Below, in pieces: positions 1 through 4,861 of a stretch of 5,147 nt of DNA. Numbering within the stretch: the stretch's first letter is position 1; the number at the start of each line of letters is the position of its first letter. Source of the DNA: Methanobacteriota archaeon (GTDB lineage: Archaea > Halobacteriota > Bog-38 > Methanoflorentales > Methanoflorentaceae); contig JAJRBK010000001.1 of the NCBI GenBank assembly GCA_028679495.1, forward strand, positions 1-5,147, written 5' to 3'. Made by a program: the position numbers and the translations under genes. The notes beneath the pieces were generated by a model. The model made no database searches. It saw nothing but the letters and a program-made list of their open reading frames with translations, and was not told the DNA's origin.

Positions 1-16
1 AGAATGGTTACCAAGC

Positions 17-1285
17 ATGAACGAAAACAACCAAATCACGACAGAAAACAGCAGAACAACCACACTGTTCGGCATGAAGGCAGAAAGGGGCCGGTGGGTC
101 TTCGTTGCGCTCGGCCTCGTTATTAACCTATGTCTCGGCAGCATCTATTCGTGGAGCGTTTTTAGGCTGCCACTTCAGAAGCTCTTTTCTGTGGATGCCA
201 CGGCGAGCTTGTTGCCGTTCATCATCTTCCTTGCATTTTTTGCCCTGTTAATGCCATTTGCCGGAGGGCCCTTGGATAAATATGGCCCTCGCAGACTAAC
301 CGTCATCGGCGGCATCATCGTCGGCATAGGCTGGCTTCTTGGAAGCCAATCATCAAGCATCGCGGTTCTAACCGTTGCATACGGGATTATAGGAGGTGCG
401 GGAGTGGGGATCGCTTATAATTGCCCTATCGGCGTTGCCGGGCGATGGTTCCCTGACCGGCGCGGACTAGCCGTGGGGCTTACCGTGCTCGGCTTTGGGC
501 TATCGCCATTGATCACTGCTCCACTTGCGAATTACCTTATCAACACTTACGGTGTCCTGAGCAGCCTCGGCTACCTTGGGTTTGCTTTCTTGATTCTGAT
601 CGTCGTGCTCGGCCTGCCGCTCAGATTTCCTGAGCCAGGATGGGAGCCAGAGGGTTGGACTGCACGGCAAGCCGGCACACAATGTCAAGACCTCAACAGA
701 TCTGAGATGATGCGCACGAGAGGGTTTTGGGGGCTCTGGATCGGCTTTTTCATTGGAACGCTCGCAGGCTTGATGGCAATTGGCATTAGCAGCCCCACCG
801 GCCAGGAGGTCTTTAAGCTGAGCGCCGCAACGGCTGCGTTGCTTACCGGAGTCTTTGCTGTGTTCAATGGGATTGGTCGGCCTATCTTTGGTTATCTTGT
901 CGACAGAATCTATCCACGAAATACAGCAATACTAAGCTTCGTAATCATTGCAGCTGCAGCACTGCTGCTCGGCTTTGGAGCAGCACCAGGAGCCACCCCT
1001 GTGTACGTCATAGGGTTTTGTGCGCTCTGGCTGTGTCTCGGGGGTTGGCTAGCAATTGCCCCATCATGCACGGCGGCATTTTGTGGAACCAAGTATTACG
1101 GTCCTAATTACGGGCTCGTCTTTACTGCATATGGCGCTGGAGCAATCGTTGGCAATCTGTTGGCGGGGACGCTGCGTGATTTGGTGGGAAGTTACGTGGC
1201 TGTGTTCTACCCGGTGGCTGTGCTGGCAATAGCTGGGATCGTCATTTCCTTTTTGTTGATCCGGACACCGTCAACAAATCAGTGA
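17..1285 (+). CDS. MFS transporter, oxalate/formate antiporter (OFA)-like
   Basis: Predicted inner-membrane secondary transporter of 422 residues, a normal length for the family. About twelve hydrophobic helices are visible, roughly at residues 27-48, 65-82, 94-112, 116-139, 148-172, 183-203, 237-257, 272-294, 303-322, 328-351, 363-388 and 394-415, with a hydrophilic central loop near 204-236. The MFS motif A follows helix 2 (GGPLDKYGPRR, 83-93) and recurs in the second half (GRPIFGYLVDR, 287-297), the expected pseudo-duplication. OFA-type stretches are the GAGVGIAYNCP block (127-137), GRWFPDRRGLAVG (142-154) and KYYGPNYGLVFTAYGAGAIVGN (359-380). The family is known for exchanging small carboxylates such as oxalate and formate, but many members are uncharacterised, so the substrate is open. 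Arg288 in the predicted eighth helix is a candidate anion-binding residue (inference). The start is uncertain: no Shine-Dalgarno is visible, the frame is open to the window edge, and Met20 (position 74) also fits where the conserved domain begins. Confidence 0.9.
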   Translation: MNENNQITTENSRTTTLFGMKAERGRWVFVALGLVINLCLGSIYSWSVFRLPLQKLFSVDATASLLPFIIFLAFFALLMPFAGGPLDKYGPRRLTVIGGIIVGIGWLLGSQSSSIAVLTVAYGIIGGAGVGIAYNCPIGVAGRWFPDRRGLAVGLTVLGFGLSPLITAPLANYLINTYGVLSSLGYLGFAFLILIVVLGLPLRFPEPGWEPEGWTARQAGTQCQDLNRSEMMRTRGFWGLWIGFFIGTLAGLMAIGISSPTGQEVFKLSAATAALLTGVFAVFNGIGRPIFGYLVDRIYPRNTAILSFVIIAAAALLLGFGAAPGATPVYVIGFCALWLCLGGWLAIAPSCTAAFCGTKYYGPNYGLVFTAYGAGAIVGNLLAGTLRDLVGSYVAVFYPVAVLAIAGIVISFLLIRTPSTNQ

Positions 1286-1310
1286 GATAGGGGCCTAACC
1301 CCCCCTTCTC
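1284..1310. terminator. Hairpin at the end of the MFS gene, possible terminator
   Basis: GAGA-t-AGGGG (1284-1293) can pair with CCCCT-TCTC (1302-1310), leaving one bulged T and an eight-base loop. The left arm starts inside the MFS stop codon. No long T-run follows on the plus strand. On the minus strand a T-rich stretch (complement of 1313-1325) lies just before the hairpin, so it could serve the convergent DUF2769 gene as well. Archaeal termination depends mostly on T-rich tracts rather than hairpins, so the role is a guess; the pairing itself is plain in the sequence. A second small stem (CTCTG/CAGAG, 1368-1381) and a T-rich tract at 1416-1440 also lie in this convergent gap. Confidence 0.35.
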
Positions 1311-1420
1311 GCTATTAAAACAATACGATTTGTCGTGCCTTCTCAGTGTTCAGACTGGCAATCGTGACTCTGCACGCAGAGAGGGGCGTGGTGAACTGCG
1401 GCGTCTTCAGAAACTCCCTT

Positions 1421-1645
1421 TTACTCTTTTGCTGCCCCTTCAATACAATAATACAAGTCGCTAAGGTTATACGTGGCCCATATTGGACATACGTTGCACG
1501 GACATTTTACGCGTCGTGGAGTCTTCGAACTTTTTCCTATGGCGCAAAAGAGCGTGTCGCTCAACCCATTCTGGTTGTACGTTTGACAATCCCCCTTATC
1601 GCAAATGCAACTTTGTCTATTCGCTTCATTATCAGGAACCTTCAT
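1421..1645 (-). CDS. DUF2769 small cysteine-rich protein
   Basis: Small soluble protein of 74 residues with eight cysteines (13, 15, 20, 34, 48, 50, 53, 67) and no signal peptide or membrane helix. The opening MKVPDNEANRQSCIC and the later CPCNVCPIW block match what I know of the archaeal DUF2769 family. The cysteines fall into two similar halves, C-x-C-x4-C-x13-C and C-x-C-x2-C-x13-C, each with an aromatic/Asn-Gly-Leu or Asn-Leu-Ser-Asp segment before its last cysteine, so the protein looks like an internal duplication. This suggests two metal sites, zinc or iron-sulfur, but the metal and function are unknown. The chosen ATG has a strong ribosome site (GGAGAGG, 1649-1655) a few bases upstream; a GTG start nine codons earlier (1672) is possible but would bury that site. 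It is convergent with the MFS gene, and a TATA-like box lies near 1699-1704. A longer plus-strand frame opposite it has no family features. Confidence 0.82.
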   Translation of the reverse strand: MKVPDNEANRQSCICDKGDCQTYNQNGLSDTLFCAIGKSSKTPRRVKCPCNVCPIWATYNLSDLYYCIEGAAKE

Positions 1646-1648
1646 ATG

Positions 1649-1655
1649 CCTCTCC
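1649..1655 (-). promoter_or_regulatory. Ribosome binding site of the DUF2769 gene
   Basis: Read on the minus strand this is GGAGAGG followed by CAT and then the ATG at 1645. The core GGAG sits six bases from the start, a normal archaeal spacing. It decides the start in favour of 1645 over the GTG at 1672. Confidence 0.6.
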
Positions 1656-1694
1656 GTGCATCCAACCCTCACAGGGATCAGATGCCATCTAAAG

Positions 1695-1728
1695 ATCGCT
1701 TATACGGTCACATGTGCCGGTAAGCGAT
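1695..1728. repeat. Extended imperfect palindrome, candidate operator
   Basis: ATCGCTTA (1695-1702) and TAAGCGAT (1721-1728) are perfect inverted repeats. Inside them CGG (1705-1707) pairs with CCG (1717-1719), and the centre is the perfect eight-base palindrome CACATGTG (1709-1716). Thirty of 34 bases are therefore symmetric. It overlaps the TATA-like box of the DUF2769 gene and lies about 50 bp upstream of its start, which fits a dimeric regulator's operator. A structured RNA or a hairpin between divergently transcribed units is the alternative. Confidence 0.55.
1697..1706 (-). promoter_or_regulatory. Putative TATA box of the DUF2769 gene
   Basis: The minus strand reads CGTATAAGCG. With the usual archaeal spacing of about 25 bp, transcription would begin near 1678 and give a leader of about 33 nt containing the GGAGAGG ribosome site, a consistent arrangement. 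The box lies inside the left arm of the palindrome at 1695-1728, so a protein binding that palindrome would compete with TBP. Assigned by spacing and base composition only. Confidence 0.35.
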
Positions 1729-1746
1729 GATTCACGTCCATTTAAT

Positions 1747-1771
1747 AGCGCAAAGTGATTACTTGTGCGCT
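1747..1771. repeat. Inverted repeat GCGCAAAG / CTTGTGCGC
   Basis: A-GCGCAAAG (1747-1755) and CTTGTGCGC-T (1762-1771) pair as a nine-base-pair stem with one bulged G and a six-base loop. It lies midway between the DUF2769 and DUF488 starts. The left arm contains GCAAAG, which is shared with the CCTTTGC/GCAAAGG motifs further on. It may be a regulator site or a hairpin at the 3' end of an unrecognised transcript. Confidence 0.4.
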
Positions 1772-1854
1772 CATAAAACCTTTGCTCATTCATTCAGTGA
1801 TCTGAACGATAGGATGTGGGTTTAGCAGTTTGATTGGTGCGCAGTTCACCTACT

Positions 1855-1897
1855 CCTTTGCAGCGAACAAATGCAAAAAGTCATTATTGTGCAAAGG
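1855..1897. repeat. Inverted repeat CCTTTGCA / TGCAAAGG before DUF488
   Basis: CCTTTGCA (1855-1862) and TGCAAAGG (1890-1897) are perfect inverted copies 27 bp apart. TGCAAA occurs again at 1872-1877 and CCTTTGC at 1779-1785. The repeat brackets a weak TATA-like stretch (ATTATTGT, about 1883-1890) positioned roughly 26 bp before the DUF488 start, so the right arm sits between TATA and the predicted transcription start. That placement fits repressor binding, but no regulator gene is present in the window. Confidence 0.45.
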
Positions 1898-1915
1898 TAC
1901 TACGCATGAAGCGTC

Positions 1916-2476
1916 ATGGGGGTCATCTACACTATCGGACATTCAAACCGTTCATTAGATGATTTCATTGCAACGTTGTCGCACTATCATATTTCCACGG
2001 TTGCCGATGTACGCAGCCTTCCACATTCGCGCGCTAATCCACATTTCAATAAAGAGGTGCTTGAATATGCGCTGCCGCGCTCGAACGTCGCTTACTCGTG
2101 GATGGGTAAGGAGCTCGGAGGGTTCAGGCCGCAGACTCTTACAGAATCACCCAATACCGCTTGGCGTGTGAAGGGGTTTAGGAACTACGCGGATTACGCC
2201 CTTACGGATGAATTCTCAGAAGCGATCTCCCAGCTCAGCGCTGTAGCCGCAGAACAGATCACCGTCTGTATGTGCGCTGAAGTACTATGGACGCGGTGTC
2301 ACCGTCGCATTATCGCGGACTACTTGTCGCTTCGAGGATGGGAGGTCATGCACATCCTAAATACCTCTCGCTCTACGCCCCATGAGCTGACTCCGTTCGC
2401 AAAAGTGGACGATGAGCTCATCACCTATCCCTCTTCCCTTTCGCAGTACTCACTCGAAGATTTCGAGCTCAAATAG
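1916..2476 (+). CDS. DUF488 family protein
   Basis: Soluble protein of 186 residues, in the usual size range of the DUF488 family, whose biochemical role is not established. Family hallmarks appear in order: YTIGHSNRSLDDF (5-17), the VADVRSLPHSR block (29-39) followed by NPHF, the GKELGG loop (64-69), KGFRNYADY (86-94), the MCAE turn (119-122) and CHR (128-130) followed by a helix and the conserved His146-Ile strand. Conserved Asp31, Arg33, Cys120, Glu122, Cys128, His129 and Arg130 could form a catalytic or nucleic-acid-binding pocket; this is inference. The ATG is well supported: an in-frame stop lies at 1907-1909 and the family motif begins within five residues. No Shine-Dalgarno precedes it, so a very short leader or leaderless transcript is likely. 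It is followed after a 124-bp gap by a hydrolase on the same strand. Confidence 0.9.
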   Translation: MGVIYTIGHSNRSLDDFIATLSHYHISTVADVRSLPHSRANPHFNKEVLEYALPRSNVAYSWMGKELGGFRPQTLTESPNTAWRVKGFRNYADYALTDEFSEAISQLSAVAAEQITVCMCAEVLWTRCHRRIIADYLSLRGWEVMHILNTSRSTPHELTPFAKVDDELITYPSSLSQYSLEDFELK

Positions 2477-2549
2477 GCTGCTGCAAAAGCTACCAATTAA
2501 GAACTGCTCGCCTTGGAGAGCGCATTACAGACGTCTCAAGTGGCTGTTA

Positions 2550-2574
2550 CATTTATGGTATGACAACGCATACC
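2550..2574 (+). promoter_or_regulatory. Putative promoter and operator-like repeat before the MBL hydrolase
   Basis: CATTTATGGT (2550-2559) is a TATA-like box; a start near 2580-2585 would leave a leader of about 20 nt before the ATG at 2601. Overlapping its end, GGTATG (2557-2562) and CATACC (2569-2574) form a perfect six-base inverted repeat with a six-base spacer, centred between TATA and the predicted transcription start, a normal position for an archaeal repressor site. Evidence is positional only. Confidence 0.35.
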
Positions 2575-2600
2575 GACGAAGTGATCGGGGACCAAAGAGT

Positions 2601-3458
2601 ATGCGACAGCGAGTTATCGAACTAAACGATGTCAGATGCATCTTAGGTCATACAAATGTCGGCCTCTATGAAAGCTATTTGATTGACACGTCTGTCATCG
2701 ACGTACCCCTTGACATTACTGCCATCCTCATCACGCACGGGCACGGCGACCATTTTACGTGGGCGGGTACCCTACAGAAGCGCACAGGGGCGGTTATTAT
2801 TGCTCCGAAAGAGGACGCCTTCTTGATTGAAAATCCTGAAACCAACGTGAGGGGTCTGTTTAACTGGGCACGGCCGCCGGTTGAAATGACCACAAAATTC
2901 TTTCTGGGGGACGCATGCGGGGTCGATCACTACGCGGAAGAGTACCCATTTGAAGAGGGCATCGCCCCCGTGCATCTGCCAGGCCATACGATGGGGCACA
3001 CGGGCTACCTTTGTGATGGCGTGCTCTTCGCTGGAGATGCGCTTTACTCAAAAGATATCTGGGAGCGTCACAAGCTGCCTTACTCGATCGATGTCGAACT
3101 CACGCGTAGGTCATTGAAGACGATACAAAATACCACGTTCGATTGGCTCGTGCCGAGTCACGGCACAATCATGTCAAAAGAGGAGAGCGCTGAGCAGATC
3201 GAGCTTCACCTCAACCAGCTAACGCAGATCGATAACATGATCTTACGGCTTTTAAGCGCTCCTCGATCCACAGAAGACCTCATTTTTTTGGTGTTAAAAG
3301 AACTAGGTATCGAGGATAACCTAGCCAAGTATTGGCTCTCGGTGACAACGATAAAAGGGCATTTAAGCGGGCTCGTGAGCACTTATAAAGTTGCGTATAC
3401 CATCACTAATCACCGAGTATACTGGCAGCTGAGCGAGGACTTAGAACGAGTTAAGTGA
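2601..3458 (+). CDS. MBL-fold metallo-hydrolase with LACTB2-like C-terminal winged helix
   Basis: Cytoplasmic hydrolase of 285 residues, probably binuclear zinc. The metal ligands are complete: HGHGDH (46-51; His46, His48, Asp50, His51), PGHT with His129, AGDALY with Asp146, and PSHG with His187. After about residue 215 comes a domain resembling the winged helix of LACTB2-type proteins (STEDLIFLVLKELG, then VTTIKGHLSGLVS and a YTITNHRVYWQL hairpin). Substrate unknown; hydrolysis of thioesters, phosphoesters or RNA all occur in this superfamily. The segment TNVGLYESYLIDTS to TAILITHGHGDH is unusually short: the helix normally between the LIDTG turn and the ITH strand is nearly absent, and DTG reads DTS. 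The frame is open back to 2412, but that part overlaps DUF488 and looks like a shadow, so Met at 2601 is chosen; its ribosome site is weak. The 3' end overlaps the convergent DUF2797 gene by 18 nt. Confidence 0.88.
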   Translation: MRQRVIELNDVRCILGHTNVGLYESYLIDTSVIDVPLDITAILITHGHGDHFTWAGTLQKRTGAVIIAPKEDAFLIENPETNVRGLFNWARPPVEMTTKFFLGDACGVDHYAEEYPFEEGIAPVHLPGHTMGHTGYLCDGVLFAGDALYSKDIWERHKLPYSIDVELTRRSLKTIQNTTFDWLVPSHGTIMSKEESAEQIELHLNQLTQIDNMILRLLSAPRSTEDLIFLVLKELGIEDNLAKYWLSVTTIKGHLSGLVSTYKVAYTITNHRVYWQLSEDLERVK

Positions 3459-4178
3459 CATCTGCCTTTTTGAGACGTTAATCGCGCTAATTTCTGCTCC
3501 AAGAGCATCGTTCAGGTCAAAGCTGTAAAGCGTGGCATCTTTTTCTAGGATGAGGAGTCTTCCCTTCAAGCCAATCACACGGCCTAGAAGCACATCTCTC
3601 ACGTGCAGAGGACGCATCCACGGCTGCTTGTCAAAGTAGTCCAGTTTGACCTCATCACGAGCGTTGAGCCTACCTCTCCACTCGTGCCACGCTTCCCAGT
3701 CGAGTTCTGTGTCAATCTGCTGTTTTTGTGAATAACGCACGTTTCCTTTAATGCCATAACGCTGCTGCAGTTCACGTTCTTTTCTGCGTGCCAGTTCACC
3801 GTCAGGAGTATGGTCGACCACAGCAGCAATATCGGCACCTTGCTCTCTTAACCGATCATGAAACCTAGAGGCTTTCGCAACCCCGATCTTAAAAATATTG
3901 GGCCTGAACATTGCAACGTAGACTGCATGGCCCTCTAAACACGTCTTCTCGTCCTTAAGACACACGCCGCTACATATTGCGCACGGATTGAACTCCCTGC
4001 AGCTGCCACATGTCGGCCATTCTGGGCTATCGCACGGAATGTACGTCTCCCCCTCCCACCTGCCCACGCAGCTTTTTGTGCCCAAACTTAACGATAGAGC
4101 ACCTGAGAGGGGAAACGACTCTAAGGGGGGAAATAAAAGCAGTGTCTGGTCTAAGGACGAAAAGCCTACTATTTTCAC
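3441..4178 (-). CDS. DUF2797 family protein, zinc-cluster plus GIY-YIG-like region
   Basis: Protein of 245 residues matching the DUF2797 family, function unknown. Residues 37-80 hold a cysteine cluster (37, 49, 57, 60, 66, 69, 73, 80) with the CVGRWEGETYIPC opening and CGSC and CAIC-x3-C knuckles, very likely binding zinc. Directly after it, HAVYVAMFRPNIFKIGVAKASRFHDRLREQGA (84-115) is the family's best conserved segment. It has the spacing of a GIY-YIG-type strand pair (VY at 86-87, KIG at 97-99) with Arg105, Arg109 and Glu112, followed by the DGELARRKERELQQRYG helix (126-142). A nucleic-acid role is therefore plausible but inferred. The C-terminal third (about 185-245) looks like a small beta domain, with RDVLLGRVIGLKGRLLILE. 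It starts with GTG and has no ribosome site; a TATA box 26 bp upstream suggests a leaderless transcript. It is divergent from DUF366 and its end overlaps the MBL hydrolase gene. Confidence 0.87.
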   Translation of the reverse strand: MKIVGFSSLDQTLLLFPPLESFPLSGALSLSLGTKSCVGRWEGETYIPCDSPEWPTCGSCREFNPCAICSGVCLKDEKTCLEGHAVYVAMFRPNIFKIGVAKASRFHDRLREQGADIAAVVDHTPDGELARRKERELQQRYGIKGNVRYSQKQQIDTELDWEAWHEWRGRLNARDEVKLDYFDKQPWMRPLHVRDVLLGRVIGLKGRLLILEKDATLYSFDLNDALGAEISAINVSKRQMSLNSF

Positions 4179-4200
4179 TATAGAAACTTTTATTGTACGT

Positions 4201-4212
4201 GGTATATATTCC
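4201..4212 (-). promoter_or_regulatory. TATA box and BRE of the DUF2797 gene
   Basis: The minus strand reads GGAATATATACC: a TATATA core (4203-4208) preceded by purine-rich AAGGAA, a good match to an archaeal BRE-TATA pair. Its centre lies about 26 bp before the GTG at 4178, so transcription is predicted to start at or within a few bases of the start codon (leaderless). Confidence 0.6.
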
Positions 4213-4230
4213 TTAAGCCTCAGACCATTA

Positions 4231-4240
4231 CTATTTAAGT
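4231..4240 (+). promoter_or_regulatory. TATA box of the DUF366 operon
   Basis: CTATTTAAGT is a TATA-like element centred about 25 bp before the ATG at 4261. No GGAGG-like sequence lies between, so the transcript is probably leaderless. It sits about 30 bp from the TATA box serving the opposite strand, and the palindrome CTTAAG (4212-4217) lies between the two. Confidence 0.55.
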
Positions 4241-4260
4241 GGTAAAAAAGAGTATCAAGT

Positions 4261-4830
4261 ATGATCGTTGAGGTCGTAGAGCAGCCTGTGTTTTACAACG
4301 GGTCGCAAATTGAACCCCTATGGGCTTACAAAAAATACGGCGTGCTTGGCGATTCTATCGTGGTGTTCCGAGGAGGAATGGACGTATCCGAGGAACGAAT
4401 GAAGGATTGCGAAGATATTCGCGGCAAAACAGAGATAACGGGCGATGATGTCCTTCACCTCATTATTGAACGCTTTGATAGTCCTGGCAACGTATTAATT
4501 TCATATTTATTACAGCGATTGCTCGTGATCTGTGCGCAAGCCGTGCTCAATATGTACGGCATTGAGACCACACGGTCGGGCGATGATCTTTTCGTCGGCG
4601 ACGGAAAACTCACCGTAAGCATCGCGACAGCAAGTATTACTAGCGAGAAAATGCACCTCGGCATAAACATCACCACGAGTGGAACGCCAAAAGGCATTGC
4701 CATTTCAAGTCTCACCTCGTTTGGCATCGAACCTGACGAGAGCCTGTCGATCGGAAGAGACATCGCCGAAATGTTTTCGAGAGAGATGCTCGATATTTTA
4801 AAGGACGTCGTAAAAACGCGGGGATCGTGA
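4261..4830 (+). CDS. DUF366 family protein
   Basis: Soluble protein of 189 residues, full length for DUF366, a mainly archaeal family without an assigned reaction. Recognisable blocks are YNGSQIEPLWAY (12-23), GDSIVVFRGGMDV (30-42), the RSGDDLF turn (105-111), VSIATAS (119-125) and HLGIN (132-136). Residues 105-137 resemble the core of lipoate/biotin ligase-type enzymes, where an R-x-NDL strand precedes a catalytic Lys and a following strand with His and Gly-x-x-Asn; Lys116 would correspond to the lysine. This comparison is my own pattern reading, not a search result. The ATG is supported by a TATA box 25 bp upstream and by the family motif beginning within 12 residues. A pyruvate kinase alpha/beta-domain gene follows after 31 nt, so the two are probably co-transcribed; the upstream neighbour is divergent DUF2797. 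Confidence 0.9.
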   Translation: MIVEVVEQPVFYNGSQIEPLWAYKKYGVLGDSIVVFRGGMDVSEERMKDCEDIRGKTEITGDDVLHLIIERFDSPGNVLISYLLQRLLVICAQAVLNMYGIETTRSGDDLFVGDGKLTVSIATASITSEKMHLGINITTSGTPKGIAISSLTSFGIEPDESLSIGRDIAEMFSREMLDILKDVVKTRGS

Positions 4831-4848
4831 GCGTTGTACTCGACCACA

Positions 4849-4857
4849 GGACGTGGT
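4849..4857 (+). promoter_or_regulatory. Probable ribosome binding site of the PK alpha/beta-domain gene
   Basis: GGACGTGGT resembles the archaeal site GGAGGTGAT with two mismatches and ends four bases before the ATG at 4862. As an internal operon gene it needs a ribosome site, unlike the leaderless gene before it. An in-frame GTG (4853) lies inside the site and is a less likely start. Confidence 0.4.
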
Positions 4858-4861
4858 TGAC

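Noticed and set aside
1646..1672. GTG at 1672 as the start of the DUF2769 gene
   Set aside because: It would place the good GGAGAGG ribosome site inside the coding region and add nine residues ahead of the family's usual MKVP-like opening.
1346..1723. Plus-strand frame of 125 codons (and a nested 69-codon frame at 1483-1692)
   Set aside because: The translation shows no family motif or domain pattern, and it lies opposite the DUF2769 gene, which has a ribosome site and conserved cysteines.
1793..1806. Short inverted repeat TTCAG-TGAT-CTGAA
   Set aside because: A five-base stem is expected by chance at this density, and it has no special placement relative to a promoter or start.
1286..1915. 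tRNA, CRISPR array or mobile-element remnant in the largest low-coding stretch
   Set aside because: There is no T-loop or cloverleaf pattern, no regularly spaced direct repeats, and no transposase fragments or terminal repeats with target duplications.
2412..2600. Upstream extension of the hydrolase frame by 63 codons
   Set aside because: It overlaps the end of DUF488, is rich in Ser, Arg and Lys without pattern, and family members begin close to the RVIELNDV segment; a promoter-like region lies inside it.
3988..4245. Plus-strand frame of 85 codons opposite the DUF2797 start
   Set aside because: It is antisense to the cysteine cluster of DUF2797, has no family signature, and runs through the divergent promoter region.
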